From Bacillota bacterium (lineage in GTDB: Bacteria > Bacillota > Limnochordia > Darwinibacteriales > Darwinibacteriaceae): 20,608 nt of DNA. The position numbers were made by a program, and so were the translations under genes. Where the stretch lies: contig JAAYSR010000196.1 of the NCBI GenBank assembly GCA_012518325.1, forward strand, positions 1-20,608. Reading direction: 5' to 3'. Below are positions 15,106-20,608 of the stretch, one piece after another. A model generated the notes under the pieces. That model saw nothing but the letters and a program-made list of their open reading frames with translations, made no database searches and had not been told where the DNA came from. Position 1 is the stretch's first letter. The number at the start of each line of letters is the position of its first letter.

Positions 15106-15796
15106 AAGCTCCCCAACCCGACTCCTGATCCCAAACCACCACTCCTGAACTGCAGCTCAACTCCAGGCAGAAGTCTAAGTCAGCCTGCAGTCCAAGACTC
15201 TGCAGGCGCTGTCCATGGACGCTTTCCTTCAAGTCCTCCCGGGGTATCCCTTTATGGACCAACAGTGCACTCCTGGCACCGTCGCCAAGCTCACTAGGCC
15301 TGAGCAGACTGAGGATGAGACCCGCACACCAGGTATCTTCCAGGGAGAAGGACCCGTGCAGACCGGCGGGAAGCATTATTACATCGCGCCCTTTGGCAAG
15401 TACATATTCAGCCACAGCCTCTGCTGAACGCAGGCAGGCTAAAACCACCTCAGCGGACCCCTGGGCAGCATGAATGGCACGAGTGCCGTTGGTTGTGGTG
15501 CAAACCAGTTCACCGCCGGAGTAGCTCTTGCCATAATGTTCCAAAGGAGAGTTGCCAAAATCGAAGCCCGGGATTTTCAGAGCCCACCTCTCCCCGCCTA
15601 AAAAACAGCCGGGCTGGTTCTTCTTCACAGCCCAGGCTTCCTCCACATCGGTAACGGGAAAAAACCTGTCCATCCCAGCCTCAAGGGCGGTCAGGACAGT
15701 AGTGGTAAAGCGAAAGACGTCAATTACAACGGCAGTCTTGCCTGCCAAATCATGCAGCCCAAACTCCCCTGGGCTTAAGATTACTTCTGCTCGCAT
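15095..15796 (-). CDS. comB: ComB-family protein (probable 2-phosphosulfolactate phosphatase)
   Basis: 233 residues with the full ComB signature order: AVVIDVFRFTTTVLTAL (22-38), FLGGER (65-70), GFDFGNSPLE (77-86), CTTTNGTRAI (99-108) and GSFSLEDTWCAG (148-159). The founding archaeal member hydrolyses 2-phosphosulfolactate in coenzyme M synthesis. Bacterial members occur in sulfolactate-related or spore-associated settings or have no known role, so the substrate here is uncertain. Nothing else for coenzyme M or sulfolactate is in the window. The ATG at 15796 is 9 bases after the tsaD stop with GGGTGAT upstream, so it is the last gene of the tsa run. The canonical Arg after IDV is kept (IDVFR), but Ala-Thr is replaced by Phe-Thr. 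Confidence 0.82.
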   Translation of the reverse strand: MRAEVILSPGEFGLHDLAGKTAVVIDVFRFTTTVLTALEAGMDRFFPVTDVEEAWAVKKNQPGCFLGGERWALKIPGFDFGNSPLEHYGKSYSGGELVCTTTNGTRAIHAAQGSAEVVLACLRSAEAVAEYVLAKGRDVIMLPAGLHGSFSLEDTWCAGLILSLLRPSELGDGARSALLVHKGIPREDLKESVHGQRLQSLGLQADLDFCLELSCSSGVVVWDQESGWGALAR

Positions 15797-15805
15797 AGTA
15801 TCACC

Positions 15806-16825
15806 CTAATAGTCTCCTAAACGCAGATTGGCTACAGCGTTCAGCGCGTTGTCGCTTCTCCGTCCCGCCAGGTAGCTGAAATAACCTGCGCTGGCAATCA
15901 TTGCCGCATTGTCAGTGCACAAGTGAACAGGCGGGTAAAGCAGCTCCATGCCCCTCTTGCCTGCTTCTTCCCTGACATGGTTTCTAAATGTGCCGTTGGC
16001 GGCTACCCCGCCTGAGAGCACCACCTGCCGGACTCGATGCTCCTCCGCGGCCAGCATCAGTTTTTGCGTCAACACATCAATGATGGCCCATTGAAAACTG
16101 GCTGCAAAGTCCGGAAGATGTACCTCTTCCCCTTTTTGCTTTGCTTGGTTAAGGAAGTTCAGGGCTGCTGTTTTCAGCCCGCTGAAAGAAAAGTCGTAGT
16201 TATCCTTTTCCAGCAAACCTCTGGGAAAAAAGATTGCCTCGCGATTTCCCCCCTGGGCCAGCTTTTCAATCTGCGGCCCCCCTGGGTAGGGCAGTCCCAG
16301 GACCCGGGCTACCTTGTCAAAGGCCTCCCCTGCCGCATCGTCCCTTGTGCGCCCTAGGATCTCATACTCTCCAAAGCGGGGAATCAGGAGCAGGTCCGTA
16401 TGCCCCCCCGAGACCGTCAGGCAGACTAAGGGCGCCTTCACCTCTTGACCGCCCAAAAGGTTTGCATAGATATGCCCTTCAATATGATTGACGCCAACCA
16501 AGGGGATACCGGTTGCAAATGCCAACGCTTTAGCCGCAGCCACCCCCACAAGCAAGCTGCCCACCAGGCCTGGACCGTAGGCAACCGCGATCACTTCAAT
16601 ATCATCCAGTGTGACCCCGGCTTCCGCCAATGCTTCATTGATCACCGGAAACATGGCTTCAATGTGGTGCCTGGAAGCGATCTCGGGTACCACTCCCCCA
16701 TATTTTTGATGAATATCTATTTGAGACAAAACAATGTTGGACAAAACTTCTGTGCCGTCCTTGATGACGGCAGCTGCTGTTTCGTCACAACTGGTTTCAA
16801 TTCCCAGTGTTAGTCCGCTGCCCAC
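15806..16825 (-). CDS. tsaD: tRNA N6-adenosine threonylcarbamoyltransferase TsaD
   Basis: 339-residue Kae1/TsaD ATPase-fold enzyme that, with TsaB and TsaE, moves threonylcarbamoyl from TC-AMP onto A37 of ANN-decoding tRNAs (t6A). Marks: GIETSCDETAAAV (8-20), GGVVPEIASRHHIE (43-56), YGPGLVGSLLVG (83-94), metal ligands in NHIEGHIYANL (His114, His118), GGVAANGTFR, and CTDNAAMIA near the C-terminus with the third ligand Asp. The start is GTG at 16825, seven bases after GGAGG, 29 bases inside the rimI 3' end. Length and motifs are normal. Confidence 0.98.
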   Translation of the reverse strand: MGSGLTLGIETSCDETAAAVIKDGTEVLSNIVLSQIDIHQKYGGVVPEIASRHHIEAMFPVINEALAEAGVTLDDIEVIAVAYGPGLVGSLLVGVAAAKALAFATGIPLVGVNHIEGHIYANLLGGQEVKAPLVCLTVSGGHTDLLLIPRFGEYEILGRTRDDAAGEAFDKVARVLGLPYPGGPQIEKLAQGGNREAIFFPRGLLEKDNYDFSFSGLKTAALNFLNQAKQKGEEVHLPDFAASFQWAIIDVLTQKLMLAAEEHRVRQVVLSGGVAANGTFRNHVREEAGKRGMELLYPPVHLCTDNAAMIASAGYFSYLAGRRSDNALNAVANLRLGDY

Positions 16826-17276
16826 CTAATTCCCTCCACATAATCAAGGCATCTTCTTTGTCGTCTTGGTAATATTCCTTGCGGATTCCGTTAGGAACAA
16901 AGCCCAGCTTTTCATAGAGTGCCTGGGCGCCGTAATTGGTTACCCTGACCTCCAGTGTCATGGCAACAACTCCCCGTTTGACCGCCTCGGCAGTCAGTAC
17001 ATCCATCAAACCCTGCCCTATTCCCCGTCGCCTGTAGTTCGGCTCCACCGCGATATTGGTGATATGCCCCTCGTCTAAGATGATCCAAATGCCTGCATAG
17101 CCCACAATGCGTTCACCCACCTCAGCTACAATGTAAATGGCATTGTCGTTGCGGGTGAGCTCGCTGACAAAAATGTTCCTGGACCACGGAGTGGTAAAGG
17201 ACTTGCGCTCGACAAGCTGAACCTGGGGAATGTCATCTACGGTCATCAAGCGATAGGTTACGCCCTTTCCTTCCAT
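16797..17276 (-). CDS. rimI: Ribosomal protein S18-alanine N-acetyltransferase RimI
   Basis: 159-residue GNAT acetyltransferase. The acetyl-CoA loop RRRGIGQGL is at 82-90 after the beta-strand GHITNIAVEP, then LEVRVTNYGAQALYEKLGF (108-126) with the general-acid Tyr121, and a KEYYQDDKEDALIM end typical of RimI. Members acetylate the N-terminal alanine of ribosomal protein S18 and, in some bacteria, other proteins. The location between tsaB and tsaD is the usual one. The ATG at 17276 follows GGAG by five bases and lies 19 bases inside tsaB; the stop lies inside tsaD. Overlaps on both sides imply coupled translation. Confidence 0.93.
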   Translation of the reverse strand: MEGKGVTYRLMTVDDIPQVQLVERKSFTTPWSRNIFVSELTRNDNAIYIVAEVGERIVGYAGIWIILDEGHITNIAVEPNYRRRGIGQGLMDVLTAEAVKRGVVAMTLEVRVTNYGAQALYEKLGFVPNGIRKEYYQDDKEDALIMWRELGGQRTNTGN

Positions 17277-17929
17277 TTTCGCTCCGCCTCCGTCTGACGC
17301 ATGTACGTAGGATTCAATGCAAAGGCATCGCTCTGTTCACCGGCGAGGAATCTCCTGTAGCCCAAGTGCGCCACAGAGCTTGGACGCAGCAGGCTGAGGG
17401 CAGCTGGAACCGAAGCCTTTACCTGTTCAGCATAATGCACAGAGCCGTCGCCTGCAAAAAGCAGGGGCTCACTCTGCGCTTCAGAACGGCACCAATCCAG
17501 GACAGCCTGAAGGGAATCATAAGCAGGCTCATTTATCGGGCTTCCCCCTTGAAAAGCCTGCCAAAAGACATGTTCGCGCCTGGCATCGACCAAGGCGACG
17601 ACCACACCTGGAAAGTGTTGGAACTGCCACCCATAACCCTCCAAGGTGGTCACTCCGACGGCTGGAACGTTGAGGGCATAGCTTAACCCTTTAGCTGTCG
17701 CCACCCCTATGCGCAGACCGGTGAAGGAACCGGGCCCAGTTACAACACTAACCAGATTCAAGTCTTTCACACTGATGCCGCCGTCGGCCAGCAGCCTTTC
17801 CAGCGCAGGCAGCAGCCTTTCCGAATGGGTGGTGCGAATATTCAGGACCGACTCGCCAACAAGCTCCTCACCTTTAAGAAGCGCGGCGCCTCCGGTCATG
17901 GTAGAAGTATCTATACCTAAGACGTACAA
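17258..17929 (-). CDS. tsaB: t6A biosynthesis protein TsaB
   Basis: 223-residue inactive paralogue and partner of TsaD, essential as the dimer scaffold of the TsaBDE complex. It has the ASKHA opening VLGIDTST (3-10), GPGSFTGLRIGVATAKGL (65-82) and VDARREHVF (114-122), and lacks the HxxxH metal site of TsaD, as expected. The start is TTG at 17929, eight bases after GAGGGGG and 13 bases inside the tsaE 3' end. No ATG is available at the N-terminus. It is part of the amidohydrolase-tsaE-tsaB-rimI-tsaD-comB run. Confidence 0.96.
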   Translation of the reverse strand: MYVLGIDTSTMTGGAALLKGEELVGESVLNIRTTHSERLLPALERLLADGGISVKDLNLVSVVTGPGSFTGLRIGVATAKGLSYALNVPAVGVTTLEGYGWQFQHFPGVVVALVDARREHVFWQAFQGGSPINEPAYDSLQAVLDWCRSEAQSEPLLFAGDGSVHYAEQVKASVPAALSLLRPSSVAHLGYRRFLAGEQSDAFALNPTYMRQTEAERKWKERA

Positions 17930-18396
17930 GAAAGAAGCCCCCTCAATTGATCTTCGAGCTGCCCGCCGCGCCTGCCGTGGCCTGTGATGGACAGCTGACG
18001 CTCTTCTTGGTCGAGGCTGTCCAAATTAACGTCAAGGCGCTCTTCGGGCAGAAAGTGCCTGAAGAGATCACCCCACTCGACAACAGTAATCCCGGTACCG
18101 AAGAAATACTCTGCATAGCCGACCTGCTCCAGGTCCAGTTCGGTTTCTAAGCGGTACAGGTCAAAATGATAGAGAGGGAACTCAGTTCCCTCATATTCGT
18201 TGATAATGGAAAAAGTGGGGCTTGTGACCGCACCGGGATCGATGCCCAGACCCTTACCTATACCTTTAACCAGCAAAGTCTTTCCCGCACCAAGGGTGCC
18301 GTTGAGGTTGACTAAATCTCCAGGCAGAAGCAGCCCACTCAGCTTCCGGCCTATCTCCATGGTTTCTTCGGGGCTGGCAGATGTTAACGTAAGCAA
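17917..18396 (-). CDS. tsaE: t6A biosynthesis ATPase TsaE
   Basis: 159-residue P-loop ATPase that drives the TsaB-TsaD cycle. Walker A GTLGAGKT is at 33-40, TSPTFSIINEY at 58-68, HFDLYRL at 77-83, and the conserved VVEWGD at 105-110. Length is typical. The start is TTG at 18396, eight bases after GGAGG, in a spot with no in-frame ATG. It begins 21 bases after the amidohydrolase stop and its stop overlaps tsaB by 13 bases. Confidence 0.96.
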   Translation of the reverse strand: MLTLTSASPEETMEIGRKLSGLLLPGDLVNLNGTLGAGKTLLVKGIGKGLGIDPGAVTSPTFSIINEYEGTEFPLYHFDLYRLETELDLEQVGYAEYFFGTGITVVEWGDLFRHFLPEERLDVNLDSLDQEERQLSITGHGRRGGQLEDQLRGLLSCTS

Positions 18397-18417
18397 TATT
18401 TTCTCCTCCTTGGCAGT

Positions 18418-19572
18418 TTAGCGCTGATACACTACTTCGCCATGGATCAACACTTTTTCTACCTGGGACTGAATCTCAAGGGGATCTCCGCTCCATACTG
18501 CCAAATCAGCCATTTTGCCAACTTCCAGAGAACCGTAGCGATCATCTATGCCAAGCACCTTGGCCGGGTTAATGGTAATGGCTTTTAGGGCCTCTTCGTA
18601 GGGAAGACCCGCCTTCACAGCGTAGCCTGCCACCGTCGGGAGGTAACCAACCGGCACCACAGGATGGTCCATGGTGATGGTCACAGGAATTCCGGCTTCC
18701 CACAACACCCTCACCGTATTAAACGAAAGCTCCTGCAGCTCTACTTTGGAGCGGTTGCTCAAAGTCGGGCCTACAATCGCCCAAACACCGGCCTCCTTTA
18801 GCTCCTGCGTAATTTTATGGCCTTCTGTGCAGTGCTCTATGCTGATGTCCAGGTTGAACTCCTTGGCAATTCTCAGTGCAGTCATAATATCATCGGCACG
18901 ATGGGCATGGGCCCTTACAGGCAGCTCACGCTTCAGTGCCCGGGCCAAAACTTCCAGCTTAAGATCCCGCTCCGGAGCTTTGTCCGGATCGTCTTTAGCC
19001 CGTTCCATTTTGGCAATGTAGTTTTGAGCTTTGACCAGGTTCTCCCGCAACAGCGCGGCGGTAGCCATTCTGGTGGCAGGCGACTTTTTCTGGCCGGAGT
19101 AAACCCGCTTGGGATTCTCACCAAAGGCAATTTTCAGTCCGCCGTCTTCTTTAATAATCATCTCTTCTACAGTATTGCCATAAAGATGGACAACTACGCC
19201 CTGGCCGCCAATCACATTGGCGCTCCCCGGCAGAATGCACATGGCGGTTACCCCTGCCCTCAACGCCTCGGATATACCTTCCTCGTGAGGATTGATGGCA
19301 TCCAGCGCCCGCATATGGGGAGTGACGGGATCTGTCATTTCGTTGCCGTCAGAACCTTCAAAACCTAGACCTTCTTCGTACACGCCTGCATGTCCATGGG
19401 CGTCAATCATGCCCGGCATGACAGTTTTGCCGGTTCCGTCAATCACAGTGGCGTTTTCCGGTATTTCCACATCGCCTACACCGGCAATTTTCCCCTCATC
19501 ATCAATAAGCAGTGATCCTTGCTTGATTCCATCGGTAATAGTGTACAGTGTTGCGTTCTTAATTACTAGCAA
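18418..19572 (-). CDS. Metal-dependent amidohydrolase (imidazolonepropionase-like superfamily)
   Basis: 384-residue TIM-barrel hydrolase. The composite N- and C-terminal beta-sandwich is visible (VIDGTGKTVMPGMID and GSLEVGKMADLAVWSGDPL). Metal-site residues appear in order: His59 and His61 in DAHGH, His222/His224 in RAHAH, His247 in SIEHC, and Asp302 in TMDHP. A bridging Lys may lie near residue 155, but I cannot fix it. The substrate is unknown; relatives cleave C-N bonds in cyclic amides or dipeptides. No signal peptide is seen, so it is cytoplasmic. The start is TTG at 19572, seven bases after GAGGGGG; a nearby ATG is in another frame and belongs to the small upstream ORF, which overlaps this start. 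It sits upstream of tsaE in the same run, with no functional link evident. Confidence 0.85.
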   Translation of the reverse strand: MLVIKNATLYTITDGIKQGSLLIDDEGKIAGVGDVEIPENATVIDGTGKTVMPGMIDAHGHAGVYEEGLGFEGSDGNEMTDPVTPHMRALDAINPHEEGISEALRAGVTAMCILPGSANVIGGQGVVVHLYGNTVEEMIIKEDGGLKIAFGENPKRVYSGQKKSPATRMATAALLRENLVKAQNYIAKMERAKDDPDKAPERDLKLEVLARALKRELPVRAHAHRADDIMTALRIAKEFNLDISIEHCTEGHKITQELKEAGVWAIVGPTLSNRSKVELQELSFNTVRVLWEAGIPVTITMDHPVVPVGYLPTVAGYAVKAGLPYEEALKAITINPAKVLGIDDRYGSLEVGKMADLAVWSGDPLEIQSQVEKVLIHGEVVYQR

Positions 19573-19685
19573 AACATCGCCCCCTCAATGAGATATATGA
19601 TGAAGCAAAACAGGAAAACAATTGCCGAAGCAACTGCGGCAATCATCCTTTGCACTTGTGTTTCATTTTCACCGCTGAGGGGCAC
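19566..19685 (-). CDS. Small single-pass membrane protein, 39 residues, unknown function
   Basis: An open frame starting at GTG 19685 and ending TAG 19568-19566. Residues 1-13 are polar. Residues 14-34 form an uninterrupted hydrophobic stretch (MIAAVASAIVFLFCFIIYLI), and the end is short, EGAMFC. It fits tightly in the gap: 17 bases after the peptidase C26 stop and with its stop overlapping the TTG of the amidohydrolase. The ribosome site GGCAGGA lies only about 3 bases before GTG, which is weaker and closer than its neighbours', and this is the main doubt. I do not recognise the family. The combination of a clean membrane segment and operon-like packing makes a real gene more likely than chance. 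Confidence 0.5.
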   Translation of the reverse strand: MPLSGENETQVQRMIAAVASAIVFLFCFIIYLIEGAMFC

Positions 19686-19702
19686 AAATCCTGCCTAAGA
19701 AA

Positions 19703-20419
19703 TCAGCTCTTGGCGGCCGCCTGCACAAAATGTTCGAAGATGCGGGTGGCGACGGGATAATGGTCCACCATCAGTTCCGGGTGCCACTGCACCCCCAGGA
19801 CAAAGCGATGCTCGGTGCTTTCCACCGCTTCAATGATGCCGTCGGGGGCCGAGGCTACAATGCGCAGGCCGTTCCCCACTTTTCCAATAGCCTGGTGATG
19901 ATAGGAGTTGACACGTTTGGGATCCGTTCCCCAGATACGCCCGAGGAGACTTGCCGACTGCACCGAAACGTCATGGGTTGCGTACCACCTTGGCGCTTCC
20001 TGCCGATGCTTGAGCGGCCCTTCGATTTGGGCAGGTATGTCCTGAATCAGCGTGCCTCCCAGCGCCACATTCAGCACTTGGCAGCCCCGGCAAATGGCCA
20101 GGACTGGCATATTCCGCTCCAGGGCAAAACCTGCTGCCCACAAGTCCAGTTCATCCCAGTGGGGATCAATACTGCCGCACTGAACTATCGGCTGCTCGCC
20201 ATAGCGGTTTGGATCTACATCAATTCCCCCAGGCAGCATAATACCGTCCAAACCTTCAAGGATGCGAAAGACTTGCTCCTTGGGCTGGTACGGTATAAGT
20301 ACGGGAATACCCCCGGCTTGGACAATAGCCTGGATATTAGCTGTAGTAACGTAATATTGATCCCTTTTTTCCTGCTCATGAGCACAAAGCAAACCGATTA
20401 ACGGCTGGTTTTGCCCCAT
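19703..20419 (-). CDS. Peptidase C26 / class I glutamine amidotransferase-like hydrolase (PuuD-type)
   Basis: 238 residues with a complete class I GATase fold and triad: Cys110 in AICRGCQVLN, His213 and Glu215 in QWHPE. GIDVDPNRYGE (65-75) and SYHHQA (172-177) place it with gamma-glutamyl-gamma-aminobutyrate hydrolase-like proteins (peptidase C26) rather than with biosynthetic amidotransferases. Such enzymes cut gamma-glutamyl amide bonds and release glutamate; the substrate here is not known. The ATG at 20419 has AAGGAGGG upstream. The gene starts right after the mazF terminator with only about 20 bases free, so its promoter is unclear. It heads the run that continues through the small ORF, amidohydrolase and tsa genes. 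Confidence 0.88.
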   Translation of the reverse strand: MGQNQPLIGLLCAHEQEKRDQYYVTTANIQAIVQAGGIPVLIPYQPKEQVFRILEGLDGIMLPGGIDVDPNRYGEQPIVQCGSIDPHWDELDLWAAGFALERNMPVLAICRGCQVLNVALGGTLIQDIPAQIEGPLKHRQEAPRWYATHDVSVQSASLLGRIWGTDPKRVNSYHHQAIGKVGNGLRIVASAPDGIIEAVESTEHRFVLGVQWHPELMVDHYPVATRIFEHFVQAAAKS

Positions 20420-20440
20420 CTGGATCCCTCCTTGGTAAGA

Positions 20441-20465
20441 TAAAAAACACCCATAAAATGAGTGT
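20441..20465 (-). terminator. Intrinsic terminator after mazF
   Basis: ACACTCA (20465-20459) pairs with TGGGTGT (20453-20447), one wobble, around TTTTA. TTTTTT follows (to 20441). It starts 5 bases after the mazF stop codon and separates the toxin transcript from the peptidase C26 gene. Confidence 0.88.
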
Positions 20466-20470
20466 TACAA

Positions 20471-20608
20471 TCAACCCTGTACCTTCGTCAGCCCCAGGCT
20501 GATCTGGAGCGCTTCATCAATCTTGCTCATGGTGTCCTCATCAAGGTGAGCAACCTTTTCCTTCAGTCGCCGCTTATCAATAGTGCGAATCTGTTCCAAG
20601 AGAATAAC
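20471..20608 (-). CDS. mazF: mRNA interferase toxin MazF/EndoA, C-terminal 45 residues (runs off the right edge)
   Basis: The only visible part reads VILLEQIRTIDKRRL, then KEKVAHLDEDTMSKIDEALQ, then ISLGLTKVQG and a TGA stop. This is the C-terminal strand and helix pair of the MazF/PemK fold and closely matches the end of Bacillus EndoA/NdoA as I remember it. These toxins cut specific single-stranded RNA sites and are held in check by a small antitoxin, normally encoded just upstream, here beyond the window. The catalytic N-terminal half is not visible. A terminator follows at once. Identity is firm for the family; whether it is the chromosomal ndoA orthologue cannot be decided from this fragment. 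Confidence 0.9.
   Translation of the reverse strand, partial: VILLEQIRTIDKRRLKEKVAHLDEDTMSKIDEALQISLGLTKVQG

Noticed and set aside
19703..20419. The C26 hydrolase as the missing GATase subunit of GMP synthase
   Set aside because: Its motifs (GIDVDPNRYGE, SYHHQA, AICRGCQ) are those of PuuD-type hydrolases, not of GuaA-type amidotransferases, and it lies about 7 kb away behind other transcripts. Not excluded, but unsupported.
1..20608. CRISPR arrays, insertion sequences, tRNA or rRNA genes, prophage parts
   Set aside because: I found no regularly spaced direct repeats, transposase motifs, terminal inverted repeats or tRNA-like cloverleaf sequences on either strand. The T-box contains a tRNA-pairing element but is not a tRNA gene.

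Overview
The window is a dense block of bacterial housekeeping genes. Every gene I can support lies on the minus strand, so the transcribed order runs from the right edge to the left. The gene content and control elements point to a Gram-positive Firmicute of the clostridial type. The indicators are the pcrA-ligA-gatCAB cluster, a valine T-box leader in front of valS, a CIRCE operator in front of groESL, an EndoA/MazF-type toxin, a Fur of Bacillus type, and frequent TTG/GTG starts behind strong Shine-Dalgarno sites. A good match to the sigma-H consensus suggests a spore-forming lineage. I cannot name the species.

Layout in transcription order (right to left). (1) 20471-20608: 3' end of a mazF/ndoA toxin gene, closed by a terminator. 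(2) 19703-15095: a compact run of a peptidase C26 class I amidotransferase-like hydrolase, an unlisted 39-residue single-membrane-segment ORF, an amidohydrolase, tsaE, tsaB, rimI, tsaD and a ComB-family phosphatase gene; several overlap. (3) 15018-12988: groES-groEL behind a candidate promoter and a perfect CIRCE operator, followed by two hairpins. (4) 12792-10400: hpt, guaA and hisIE (purine salvage, GMP synthesis and a lone histidine gene), closed by a clear terminator. (5) 10215-2894: pcrA, ligA, gatC, gatA, gatB (DNA repair/replication plus the Gln/Asn-tRNA amidotransferase). (6) 2883-1534: an Lgt-like membrane protein with a sigma-H-like promoter, then fur. (7) 1537-1: a sigma-A promoter, a T-box leader with specifier GUC, and the first 409 codons of valS.

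The themes are protein-synthesis fidelity (t6A tRNA modification, tRNA amidation, ValRS), chaperonin, and nucleotide metabolism. I see no mobile elements, CRISPR arrays, rRNA or tRNA genes.

No obviously new multi-gene system is visible. The strongest oddity is guaA. Its N-terminal glutamine amidotransferase domain has shrunk to about 80 residues and lacks the catalytic Cys-His-Glu region, while its ATP-pyrophosphatase and dimerisation parts are intact. Other leads are the Lgt-like protein with lost active-site residues behind a sigma-H-like promoter, the hidden small membrane ORF, and a HisIE with an altered metal-site loop.
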